Shown: piece by piece, positions 1 through 7,504 of the stretch
Numbering within the stretch: position 1 is the first letter of the stretch
Layout: every line of letters starts with the position of its first letter
Source of the DNA: Candidatus Brocadia sp.
GTDB taxonomy: Bacteria; Planctomycetota; Brocadiia; Brocadiales; Brocadiaceae
Assembly: GCA_030837935.1 (NCBI GenBank)
Contig: JAUQXU010000251.1
Coordinates: forward strand, 1-14,732
Direction of reading: 5' to 3'
DNA: 14,732 nt
The notes under the pieces: generated by a model
Database searches by the model: none
Told to the model about the DNA's origin: nothing
What the model saw: only the letters and a program-made list of their open reading frames with translations
Made by a program: the position numbers and the translations under genes

Positions 1-1864
1 CCACAAATTCCTCGCGGTCCAGCGCACGGCGTAGACTCGTTTCCAGCTTCATCTTTTCAAAGGTTCTCTCATGCATGGCTGGTGTGTATAATTGGTAGTT
101 ATTTCTCCCCTGTTCCTTGGCATAATACATGGCGGCGTCGGCATTCTTCAGCAAGGTTTCAGCGTCTTCTCCATTGTTGGGATAGAGGGCAATTCCAATG
201 CTTGCCGTAATATAGAGTTCATGATTACTGACCGTCCATGACCGTTTGAATGCACCGAGAATTTTACACGCAATATCGATAGCGTGTTCCGCTTGAGTGA
301 TTCCTAACACTAATAGAGTGAATTCATCACCGGCGAAGCGAGCAACGGTGTCTTGATCACGCACACAGCTTTTCAATCTGTCAGCGACCTCACGCAGCAA
401 CTGATCTCCCATACTATGCCCCAGCGCATCGTTTATACCCTTGAATCTATCCACGTCCAGAAACAGCACGGCAAGCATCTCGTTCATACGGTGTGCGTGG
501 GCTAACGCCAGGGTTAGGCGATCATTGAACAATATACGGTTGGTGAGAGAGGTAAGGGCGTAATGAAAAGCCATATGTTTGATTTTTTCTTCCATCCATC
601 TACGTTCGGTGACGTCGTTTGCCAGCACAACCTCAGCACGTCTGCCGGCAAAGGTTATTGTGTGTGAGCTAATCTCATCGTAGATGATACTTCCGTCCTT
701 CTTCCGGTGCCTCCAAATGCCCGTCATATCGAAACCATCGGTGAACTTCGATATAGTATCAAGAAAAGCAGGGATATCTTCAAAGGGGCGAATTTCCTTA
801 AAGGTCATTGCAAGAAATTCTTCGCGAGAATAGCCGTAGTGGCAAATAGCTGCATTGTTGACAGCAAGAAAACGGAGCGTTTCAAGATCGTACACCCACA
901 TAGGATGAGGGTTGCTTTCGAATAAGAGCCGGTATTGTTCTTCGCTATCGTGGAGGGCGCTTTCTATCCGTTTACGCGCTACGATTTCTCTCCGTAGTTT
1001 TTTGTTTACCTCCACCAGCGTCAATGTGCGCTCTGCCACGCGTTGTTCTAAAGATTCGTTGAGTATCCTCAGTTCTTTCTCTAACTGCTTGCGCTCGGTA
1101 ATGTCCTGAACCGTTCCGTCCATCTGAATCGCCTTGCCAGTATTGTCAAAAACAACTTCGGCTTCTTCATGGACAATACGCCAGAAACCATTTGGTAAAA
1201 CTATGCCATGATCAATACTGAAAGGCTTTCTCTCATATAAAGCCTCATGTATAGATTTTTTTACAAATTCTCTGTCATTGGCATGAACGGAATTCAGGAA
1301 TACCTCGTACGTTGGACAAAGCGACTGCGGAACTAAACCAAAGATATGATAAACCTCATCGGACCAGCGAAATTCATTTTTTATTATATCCCATTCCCAA
1401 TTCCCCAGATGTGCAATTCGTTGTGCATTGGCAAGACTGGCTTGGCTTTTCCGCAGCGCTTCCTCTGCCAGATTGCACTTCCGCCGTTCCTTCGCCTCAG
1501 TCATTTCCCGCTCAATAGCGGGGACAAGTCGCGCCAGACCATCCTTCATAATATAGTCATGCGCGCCGGCTTTCATACATGCCACCGCATTACCCTCACC
1601 GATAGAACCCGACACGATAATGAATGGTATGTCCAGTCCGCTGAGTTGCAACTGTGTCAATGCCCCAACTGCGCTGAAGTAAGGCATGGAGTGATCAGCA
1701 AGAATGATATCCCACGCATACCTTTCGAGCATCATCTTCATGGTTGAGGCTGTTTCGACCCTTTCGTATGTTGGATCATAACCGCTGCGCCGTAATTCAC
1801 GCAACAGCAACTCAATATCGTCCAATGAATCCTCGACAAACAAAACACGAAGCGGTTTCTCCAT
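1..1864 (-). CDS. REC-PAS-PAS-GGDEF-(EAL) cyclic-di-GMP signalling protein, C-terminus outside window
   Basis: This is my own translation of an open frame that runs off the left edge (621 codons visible). Residues 1-120 are a receiver domain with acidic pair E11/D12, phosphoacceptor D57, S85 and K107. Residues about 140-258 are a PAS_3-type domain, 260-300 a coiled coil and 303-422 a second PAS domain. Residues about 430-590 are a GGDEF domain with D470, the signature AGDEF at 511-515, and an inhibitory-site RxxD (R502, D505) exactly five residues before it. The last visible residues (LETSLRRALDREEFV) look like the start of an EAL phosphodiesterase domain, but no catalytic EAL residue is in view. 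It probably makes and/or degrades c-di-GMP in the cytoplasm under phosphorelay control. The ATG abuts the stop of the preceding response-regulator gene (TAGATG), and its Shine-Dalgarno GGAGGTG lies inside that gene, so the two are probably translationally coupled. The usual DxLTGLPNR segment is degenerate (YALTSLTNR, 435-443). Whether net synthesis or breakdown dominates cannot be told. Confidence 0.93.
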   Translation of the reverse strand, partial: MEKPLRVLFVEDSLDDIELLLRELRRSGYDPTYERVETASTMKMMLERYAWDIILADHSMPYFSAVGALTQLQLSGLDIPFIIVSGSIGEGNAVACMKAGAHDYIMKDGLARLVPAIEREMTEAKERRKCNLAEEALRKSQASLANAQRIAHLGNWEWDIIKNEFRWSDEVYHIFGLVPQSLCPTYEVFLNSVHANDREFVKKSIHEALYERKPFSIDHGIVLPNGFWRIVHEEAEVVFDNTGKAIQMDGTVQDITERKQLEKELRILNESLEQRVAERTLTLVEVNKKLRREIVARKRIESALHDSEEQYRLLFESNPHPMWVYDLETLRFLAVNNAAICHYGYSREEFLAMTFKEIRPFEDIPAFLDTISKFTDGFDMTGIWRHRKKDGSIIYDEISSHTITFAGRRAEVVLANDVTERRWMEEKIKHMAFHYALTSLTNRILFNDRLTLALAHAHRMNEMLAVLFLDVDRFKGINDALGHSMGDQLLREVADRLKSCVRDQDTVARFAGDEFTLLVLGITQAEHAIDIACKILGAFKRSWTVSNHELYITASIGIALYPNNGEDAETLLKNADAAMYYAKEQGRNNYQLYTPAMHERTFEKMKLETSLRRALDREEFV

Positions 1865-2344
1865 CTAAGCACCTCCTTCTCTCTTGGGAGACTTGTTCAG
1901 GAGAAGCCAGTAAACCCCCAATTGCCCCACTGCTGCAGAGAATTGGGTAAACTCCACGGGTTTTTGAACGTAGCTGTTGGCGCCTAATTTGTAACCATCG
2001 AGCAGGTCTTGATCCTCGCTTGAGGAGGTGAGAATAACCACCGGAAGGTGCTTTGTTCTTTCGTCAGCGCGCAGTCGTTGCAAAACCTCCAGGCCATTCA
2101 CCTTTGGCAGTTTTAAATCCAACAGCACGACCTCTGGCAAGTTGTTAATATCTCGGCCGGCATACTTACCCTTACCAAAGATATAATCCAGCGCTTCAAC
2201 CCCATCGCTTGCCACCACCACCTCGTTCACAATTTTGTATTTCTTAAATGCACGGAGTGTCAGTTCCACGTCGTCTGGATTATCTTCTACAAGCAAAATT
2301 GTTTTAGATTGCGAATCGGAGATTACCGATTTTTGATTTGTCAT
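1865..2344 (-). CDS. Rcp1-like single-domain response regulator
   Basis: The 159-residue protein is a receiver domain with no output domain. The acidic pocket is E20/D21, the phosphoacceptor D76 (in LLDLKLP), the switch threonine T106 (in ILTSS), and K128 is followed by P129 (QKP). The DNPDD start, the loop after the second strand (YIFGKGKYAGRDINNLP) and the length match the Rcp1 family that partners phytochrome-type histidine kinases. It sits between such a kinase gene (62 nt upstream) and a REC-PAS-GGDEF gene that starts at the base after its stop codon. The likely role is to carry phosphate from the kinase, either to another protein or as a competing phosphate sink. The ATG at 2344 has AAGGGG about 6 nt upstream. 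It is expected to be cotranscribed with the kinase behind the c-di-GMP riboswitch. The family is clear; the partner is inferred from gene order. Confidence 0.95.
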   Translation of the reverse strand: MTNQKSVISDSQSKTILLVEDNPDDVELTLRAFKKYKIVNEVVVASDGVEALDYIFGKGKYAGRDINNLPEVVLLDLKLPKVNGLEVLQRLRADERTKHLPVVILTSSSEDQDLLDGYKLGANSYVQKPVEFTQFSAAVGQLGVYWLLLNKSPKREGGA

Positions 2345-2367
2345 AATTACACCCCTTCAGCAGTTTT

Positions 2368-2413
2368 GATTTGAGATTTCAGATTGACCATTGACAATCT
2401 GGAATCTCAAATC
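2368..2413. repeat. 19-bp inverted repeat (hairpin) overlapping the kinase stop codon
   Basis: The arms 2368-2386 and 2395-2413 are complementary at 18 of 19 positions around an 8-nt loop. The kinase stop codon lies within the right arm. On the coding (minus) strand the hairpin is followed by AAAACTGC rather than a T-tract, so it is not a standard intrinsic terminator. It could be a dispersed palindromic element, or an RNA hairpin affecting mRNA decay between the kinase and response-regulator cistrons. Confidence 0.7.
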
Positions 2414-5400
2414 GTAAAGTAGAATGTTGCACCCTGATCCACGGCTCCTTCAGCCCAAATCTGGCCACCATGGCGATTGATGATTCGCTGTGCAGTAGCC
2501 AGCCCAATGCCCGTACCCTCAAACTCAGTTGTCGAGTGCAGTCGTTGGAATGCACCGAATAGTTTGTTGACGAAGGCCATATCAAATCCGGCGCCATTAT
2601 CACGCACAAAATACACCTGTTTTCCGTCATGCTGTTTAACGCCGAATTCTATCCTTGCGCGTGGACGCTTCCCGGTAAACTTCCATGCATTACTGAGTAA
2701 ATTCTTAAGTACTATCAGTAACAAATGCGGATCGCCGTTGACGACTAATTTTTCAGCAATGATAAATTCCGCCTGACGTCCTGGTTCTGCCTCTTGAATC
2801 TCTGAAGCGATCTTCTTTGTCAGTGCGCTCAGATCGACCGTCTTACGACGTATCTCGCTGCGCGTTATACGGGACAGATCCAGCAGATCGTCAATAAGTT
2901 GCCCCATATGCTGGCTGGCTGCACTTACACGCTGGAGGTAGTTTTTGCCTTGTGCGTCTAATTTGTCAGAGTAGTCTTCCAGCAGTGCTCTGCAGAAGCC
3001 GTTAGCACTCCGCAATGGTGCGCGCAGGTCATGCGATACAGAGTAGCAGAATGCTTCCAACTCTTTGTTGGCAGCAGTAAGCCGGTTGGTGAGATGTTCA
3101 AGGTGGTCGCGTTGTTTCCTCAACTCATCCTCCGCCCTTTTGCGCTCGGTGATGTCTTCCTTAATTGCAACGAAATGGGTAATAACACCTTCCATGTTTC
3201 TGATAGGTGAAATGGATGCATACTCCCAATAAAGCTCACCGTTTTTTTTCCTGTTATGAAATTCTCCTTGCCATTCTCCGCCGGCGGTAATAGTATCCCA
3301 TAAACTTTTATATTCTTCTGACGGTTTCTCTCCGGATTTTAAGATACGCGGGTTTTGTCCGATTACTTCCGCCGGTGCGTAACCTGTTACCCGGCGGAAT
3401 TTGGGATTTACGTATTCGATGTTACCTTTTATGTCGGTAATTACAACCGAGCAGGAGCTTTGCTCGACAGCATTAAATAACTTGCGAAGCTCTTCCTCTA
3501 TCCGCTTGCGCTCCGTGATTTCCGTCTTTAGTTCTTTGTTTGCCTTCGCCAACGATGCAGTCCGCTCTGCTATACGTTGTTCCAGAGAATCGTTGAGTAC
3601 CCGCAATGCCTTCTCTATCCGCTTGCGGTCGGTTATGTCCTGAACCGTTCCGGCCATCTGAACCGCCCTGCCACTAGTATCAAAAATTACTTCGGCCTGT
3701 TCGTGAACAATACGATCTGATCCGTCTGGTAAAACTATGCGATGATCGATGCTATAAGGCTTTCTCTCATACAGTGCCCCGTTAACAGATGTTTCCACAA
3801 ATTCTCTATCATCTGGATGAACGGCATCCAGAAACGACTCATATGTTGCACCAAATGCCTGCGGAACCAAACCAAAGATGCGATAGATCTCATCCGACCA
3901 GCGCAATTCATTTTTAACTATATCCCATTCCCAATTTCCGAGGTGGGCGATCCGTTGTGCATTAGCAAGACTGGCCTCACTCTTCCGCAATGTCTCCTCT
4001 GTCCTTTTGCGGCTGGTGATATCCCTAAAGATCCCCATAAGATATGTTTTTTCAACAAAAGTTACGAGAGAGGTGTTAATATCAGCATAAAAAATATTAC
4101 CGTTCTTTCGTTTCACAGGAACATCTTTAGCCAAGGTAGCTTTACCCTTTGCCTGTTTTTCAAACTGCTCCATGACAGAGGGCAGGTCTTCCTTTGGGTG
4201 AATATCCACGATTCCTAAATTTTTAATTTCTTCGGCAGAATAACCGAGCATTTGACAAATCGCTTTATTGCCTGTATAGAACCTTTTGGTTTCTGTATCA
4301 GCGATCAGTATGCCATCGATTGCACCGTCAAAAATAGTTTTAAACCTCTGTTCGGACTCCTTCAGCACCTTTTCAGCCCGCTTGTGTTCATTGATCAATC
4401 TCTTAAACCCCTCAGCCATGGCATTAAAACTCCTGGCCAGGACGCCAATCTCATCCTTACGTGTCACCTTTACTCTATAATCCAGGTCTCCGTCTGCAAA
4501 TCTCTCCGATGCTTCCGTTAAATCCCTGATAGGCCTTGACGTTGAAACTGCAAAGGAAATTCCTAAACCTGCAACCGCTACAGCACTTACTACGCCAAAA
4601 AACAACGAGACAAAACCCAACGCCTTTATTGGTGCAAAGGACTCTGCCTTATCTATTTCAGCCAAAAGTGTCCAGCCATATTTGGGTAAATATATTGAGG
4701 CGCCAACAACTGCCTTTCCTCTGTAATCCCGGTAGATACCAACCGTCTCTTTATTATCTTCGATGAGCTTGCGAACTGGTTCTGTGTCCACTACTTGTTT
4801 ATGGGCTGCTTCATCCACAAACCTTGACTGGGTAAGCAATACCTTGTCTTTACTAACCAGATATACTTCGCCGGTCTTCCCCATTCCGACACGGTTAGTT
4901 GTAATCTCATTCAAGGCTGAAATGGAATAAGCATTGATAATCACACCAAGTGTTTTGATCCCCTGTCTTGAGATAATTGGTGCAGAAACAAATGTGCACT
5001 CTGTATCGAAGTCGGGGGAATAATGTAGCTGACCACTGTAAGTTTCGCCGTAACTCTTTCGTATGCCTTCCATAAATACATCGTCTCTGGAAAAATCCTT
5101 GCCGATTAACTTCTCATCGGCGGATGAGACCACTTTACCGTCCTTATCCACAAGGGCTATTGCTATAAGATTATGGTTGAGCGACAGCTTTTTCTCTGCA
5201 AGGTATTTATTTAAGCGAACAATTGCATCCTGTCTAATATTTCCTCCACGAGTGATTGTCTCAAAACACCTCCTTATAAATCCATCGGTGCTGAAGTCTG
5301 CCGTACGTATCTCAGTTCTCTCCATAAAAGACAGGACATGCTGCTCTCTTGACTTTGCAACTGCTTTCAAATCTTCAAGGATCCGATACTTTAAGGCACT

Positions 5401-5505
5401 CCTGGCGTGGAGGTAGTTGATCGTCGTGATCACAGTAATAGGTATGAGAGAGATACAGAGTGCAAACGTAAGCAATCTGCCCTTAATTGATAGGAATGGA
5501 TTCAC
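2407..5505 (-). CDS. Membrane hybrid-input sensor histidine kinase (dCache-HAMP-PAS-PAS-PAS-HisKA-HATPase)
   Basis: I prefer the GTG at 5505 (1032 aa) because GTGGAG lies 9 nt upstream; the in-frame GTG at 5520 has no ribosome site. In order: transmembrane helix about 11-33, extracytoplasmic dCache-type domain 35-290, second helix 294-319, HAMP 320-373, PAS 383-500, PAS_3 508-630, coiled coil 631-670, PAS 671-790, HisKA with phosphoacceptor H825 (SVSHDLRAPL), and HATPase_c with N-box N939, G1 DNGAG at 969-973 and G2 GTGIGL at 997-1002. All catalytic residues are present. The HisKA segment resembles phytochrome-type kinases that pair with Rcp1-like regulators, such as the one encoded next. It has no receiver domain of its own. 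The ligand of the dCache domain is unknown. Expression is predicted to depend on the c-di-GMP riboswitch and terminator at 5639-5776. The PAS_3/coiled-coil segment is closely similar to one in the REC-PAS-GGDEF protein of the same operon. Confidence 0.95.
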   Translation of the reverse strand: MNPFLSIKGRLLTFALCISLIPITVITTINYLHARSALKYRILEDLKAVAKSREQHVLSFMERTEIRTADFSTDGFIRRCFETITRGGNIRQDAIVRLNKYLAEKKLSLNHNLIAIALVDKDGKVVSSADEKLIGKDFSRDDVFMEGIRKSYGETYSGQLHYSPDFDTECTFVSAPIISRQGIKTLGVIINAYSISALNEITTNRVGMGKTGEVYLVSKDKVLLTQSRFVDEAAHKQVVDTEPVRKLIEDNKETVGIYRDYRGKAVVGASIYLPKYGWTLLAEIDKAESFAPIKALGFVSLFFGVVSAVAVAGLGISFAVSTSRPIRDLTEASERFADGDLDYRVKVTRKDEIGVLARSFNAMAEGFKRLINEHKRAEKVLKESEQRFKTIFDGAIDGILIADTETKRFYTGNKAICQMLGYSAEEIKNLGIVDIHPKEDLPSVMEQFEKQAKGKATLAKDVPVKRKNGNIFYADINTSLVTFVEKTYLMGIFRDITSRKRTEETLRKSEASLANAQRIAHLGNWEWDIVKNELRWSDEIYRIFGLVPQAFGATYESFLDAVHPDDREFVETSVNGALYERKPYSIDHRIVLPDGSDRIVHEQAEVIFDTSGRAVQMAGTVQDITDRKRIEKALRVLNDSLEQRIAERTASLAKANKELKTEITERKRIEEELRKLFNAVEQSSCSVVITDIKGNIEYVNPKFRRVTGYAPAEVIGQNPRILKSGEKPSEEYKSLWDTITAGGEWQGEFHNRKKNGELYWEYASISPIRNMEGVITHFVAIKEDITERKRAEDELRKQRDHLEHLTNRLTAANKELEAFCYSVSHDLRAPLRSANGFCRALLEDYSDKLDAQGKNYLQRVSAASQHMGQLIDDLLDLSRITRSEIRRKTVDLSALTKKIASEIQEAEPGRQAEFIIAEKLVVNGDPHLLLIVLKNLLSNAWKFTGKRPRARIEFGVKQHDGKQVYFVRDNGAGFDMAFVNKLFGAFQRLHSTTEFEGTGIGLATAQRIINRHGGQIWAEGAVDQGATFYFTI

Positions 5506-5630
5506 CTTGCAAAACTCCACAGGATTGTACCGGCATTATCAACTATTGTCAAAGCCCTGCACTTCATAAGAATACTTATACAAAACAACATTACAGATCT
5601 ACATAAAATATTTTCTGGAAATATCCGTAT

Positions 5631-5688
5631 AATAAAAAAGCCTTACTGCAAAGAAGTTATTTAAAAAAACATCTTCGGCAGTAAGGCT
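5631..5688 (-). terminator. Intrinsic terminator, riboswitch expression platform
   Basis: On the minus strand, AGCCTTACTGC (5688-5678) pairs perfectly with GCAGTAAGGCT (5649-5639). The stem extends inwards by about ten more pairs with one mismatch and one G-U, and is followed by CTTTTTTATTA. The 5' arm is the same segment that supplies the 3' strands of aptamer P3 (GCC, UUAC) and P1 (CGAAGAUGU). Terminator and ligand-bound aptamer therefore cannot coexist, which predicts read-through when c-di-GMP is bound. It is also the first convincing terminator downstream of the amt-TPR genes. Confidence 0.9.
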
Positions 5689-5776
5689 ATCTTTCTCCAT
5701 AAATACTTCTCGTATTTTTAAAGACCCATTACTTTGCGTTCCCTGATTGCTCAAGGTTTGCCTTTATCGTAAATGT
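5669..5776 (-). ncRNA. Cyclic-di-GMP-I (GEMM-I) riboswitch aptamer
   Basis: The minus-strand RNA has the class I hallmarks: AAAGGCAAACC, a P2 stem (CCUUGA/UCAGGG, 5741-5756) capped by a GCAA GNRA tetraloop, then ACGCAAAG, UGGGUCU, and after P3 the block GAUAGCC followed by UGCCGAAG. P3 is formed by GUAA/UUAC and GG/CC, UCUUU/AAAGA, and an AAAUAC/GUAUUU tip with an internal loop (UAUGGAG side) where the tetraloop receptor is expected. P1 pairs 5768-5776 with 5669-5677 (9 positions, one mismatch). The base corresponding to Vc2 G20 is G (5762), which fits c-di-GMP rather than the A20-type cAMP-GMP sensors, and the intercalating A47 equivalent is present (5735). It lies upstream of a kinase/response-regulator/GGDEF operon. 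Recognition is by consensus from memory, not a covariance search. Confidence 0.94.
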
Positions 5777-5845
5777 ATTCTCATAGGTATTGAATTATCA
5801 AAGACCTAAAAATCACTGATAATTTATTTCAAATTAAATCACTGT

Positions 5846-5874
5846 TTTATATAGTATTATACCAGTATTGTCAA
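5846..5874 (-). promoter_or_regulatory. Sigma70-type promoter for the riboswitch-kinase operon
   Basis: On the minus strand a perfect TTGACA (5874-5869) is separated by exactly 17 nt from TATAAA (5851-5846). A second possible -10, TGGTATAAT, overlaps the spacer but lacks a matching -35. Transcription would start near 5838-5840, about 65 nt before the aptamer P1 helix. Confidence 0.72.
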
Positions 5875-5967
5875 TATTTTTTCCCCTTCAAGAAAAGACA
5901 ATCGAAATTTATATTATATATGCGGCAACCGGCAGACAATATATTGCCGTCTTTTTACGTAATTTTA

Positions 5968-7503
5968 TTATTGCAGTTGAGTAGCCGATACACGATGCAA
6001 TGCCATATTATACTCGTTTAACGCATCCTTTATTTGCCCTCTCTGCACATATGCGTTTCCTAAATACACATGAGCCTTGTATGAATCCGATGTTAACTCA
6101 AGAATCTTCCTGAATGAGTTAATTGCCCGCTCCGCTTCTCCATTTTTTGAGTATAACCATCCTAAGCACAGATAGGCTTCTGTATAATCGGGTTTTACCT
6201 CCAGAACATCCATTACCTCTCTGAATTTTTGTTCAATCGAAGGGACATTTCCTCTAATCCATCCATAATCACTTACCCTGTCATTTTTTACCGACATGGT
6301 ATCAATAGTCTTGTTACACATCGCTACAGCCTCATGGAGTTGATCTTGAGAGACATAGAGAAAAGCCATTAATGCTTGAATTTCGGCATTTTCAGGCTCG
6401 ATACGAATTGCCCGTTCTACCAGATCCTTCGCTTCTTTGAACAGGTCGCATTGCACATAAATCCACCCAAGGAATGCATACGCATGGACGTCGTCCGGAT
6501 ACCTGCACAAAAACTCTTTGCATATTCCAATCGCCTTATCTATCTCACCGTTTTTATTATACGCCGTTGCAAGCAGCCGATATGCCCTTTTATCCCTGGG
6601 GTATATCCTGATAGCGTCTTGTGCTGCAGAGATTGCATTTTCAAACATGCAAGTCGCAATGCAGCGCCCCGCCTCCGCGAGGGATGTTTCAAGCATGCTG
6701 TCCCTAATTTTTTTCGTCTCATTCAGCTCGTTCAATGCCTTGTCCAGCATCAACTTCCTGGCATAAAAACAAGCCAGATAAACGTGTGCTTCTCCCCGTT
6801 CAGGTTCGATGGATATCGCTTTTTTCATATCTGCAATAGACATATCCAGCATATCTTTATCTGCATGGGCACAGGCTAATTTTATATAGGCTTCCACGCA
6901 ATCAGGTTTTAGCCGTATAACGTCCTCGTATTCCTTTATGGCCTGGTCAATTCCAGAAATTGATTCCTTTCCCTCACAGCGTTCCAGCTTTAATACCTTT
7001 TTATATTCGTTTAGGGCATCACCCAACATTCCTTGTTGCACATAATAGAAACCCAATACTGCATGCGCACCGGAAAATCCGTCTGTCCAATCAATTATAT
7101 CCTCAAGATGTGCAATAAACTCCTTAGCCACAGCAGGGGTATCTTTTACCATGGGAAAGTTAAAGGGCATTCTTTGAAGATCCGGATTTATCTGCAGCAC
7201 CTTTTGAAATTCTTCTACTGCATCAGAAATCAACCCCTTCTGACTATAGGCCCATCCGAGATACGCATGGGCTTCCACGTTATCCGGATAAAGCCCGGCT
7301 ATTTCTTTTAATTCAGGTATGGCCTTGTCTAATAATCCTCTTTCTGCATAGAGCTTTGCATTTTCATAGCGTGGTTTTTCCCATATGCTCAGAGAAGGGT
7401 TTTTGGCTTTTATCTCTTCTGCGGCATGTATGGAGAAAAATAGCCCTTGTACAACAAGGGCTATTATAAAAACAAGCCGCATCGGCCTTAAGACACGCAT
7501 CAT
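5968..7503 (-). CDS. Exported tetratricopeptide-repeat protein
   Basis: The 511-residue protein begins with a signal peptide: positive n-region (MMRVLRPMR), hydrophobic core 10-25, likely cleavage near HAA at 26-28. The rest is about ten TPR-type helical hairpins with recurring A-x-x-x-L-G-W/x-x-Y and A-x-x-x-x-x-K/A-I-x-x-x-P patterns (for example near 45-73, 77-106, 146-173, 205-234, 306-335, 340-369, 443-472 and 477-505). There is no catalytic domain and no lipobox, so it is probably a soluble or anchored scaffold outside the cytoplasm. The ATG at 7503 lies 1 nt after the amt stop, with AAGGA inside the last amt codons, so it is translationally coupled to amt and may act with the transporter. 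The next codon is also ATG. No terminator directly follows; transcription may continue into the c-di-GMP riboswitch. The TPR assignment is firm, the role is not known. Confidence 0.9.
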   Translation of the reverse strand: MMRVLRPMRLVFIIALVVQGLFFSIHAAEEIKAKNPSLSIWEKPRYENAKLYAERGLLDKAIPELKEIAGLYPDNVEAHAYLGWAYSQKGLISDAVEEFQKVLQINPDLQRMPFNFPMVKDTPAVAKEFIAHLEDIIDWTDGFSGAHAVLGFYYVQQGMLGDALNEYKKVLKLERCEGKESISGIDQAIKEYEDVIRLKPDCVEAYIKLACAHADKDMLDMSIADMKKAISIEPERGEAHVYLACFYARKLMLDKALNELNETKKIRDSMLETSLAEAGRCIATCMFENAISAAQDAIRIYPRDKRAYRLLATAYNKNGEIDKAIGICKEFLCRYPDDVHAYAFLGWIYVQCDLFKEAKDLVERAIRIEPENAEIQALMAFLYVSQDQLHEAVAMCNKTIDTMSVKNDRVSDYGWIRGNVPSIEQKFREVMDVLEVKPDYTEAYLCLGWLYSKNGEAERAINSFRKILELTSDSYKAHVYLGNAYVQRGQIKDALNEYNMALHRVSATQLQ

Positions 7504-7504
7504 A

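Larger units (their letters stand above)
5521..5967 (-). other. Intergenic region between TPR gene and kinase gene (regulatory leader)
   Basis: This 447-nt stretch holds no credible protein gene. On the minus strand it contains, in order, the 3' end of the TPR gene, a short GC-rich dyad (5923-5949), a sigma70-type promoter (5846-5874), a class I c-di-GMP aptamer (5669-5776), an intrinsic terminator (5631-5688) and about 110 nt of leader before the kinase start. The dyad at 5923-5949 (CGGCAA/TTGCCG) is followed by TCTTTTT only on the plus strand, where no gene ends, so I do not call it a terminator. Confidence 0.85.

Noticed and set aside
1346..1747. Plus-strand open frame of 133 codons
   Set aside because: It is antisense to the REC-PAS-PAS-GGDEF gene, which is open from 1864 to the window edge with intact motifs.
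3742..4218. Plus-strand open frame of 158 codons
   Set aside because: It lies wholly opposite the histidine kinase gene, whose PAS domains are clear in the minus strand; the plus-strand product is low-quality and unlike any family.
5669..5776. cAMP-GMP (GEMM-Ib) specificity for the riboswitch
   Set aside because: The base equivalent to position 20 reads G, the c-di-GMP type; the A that marks Geobacter-type sensors is absent. Binding data would be needed to be certain.
5923..5956. Plus-strand terminator-like dyad followed by TCTTTTT
   Set aside because: No plus-strand gene ends here, the stem is only 6 bp with a 15-nt loop, and on the minus strand no T-tract follows.
6376..6879. Plus-strand open frame of 167 codons
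   Set aside because: It is antisense to the TPR gene, whose repeats fix the coding strand; the frame arises from codon bias.
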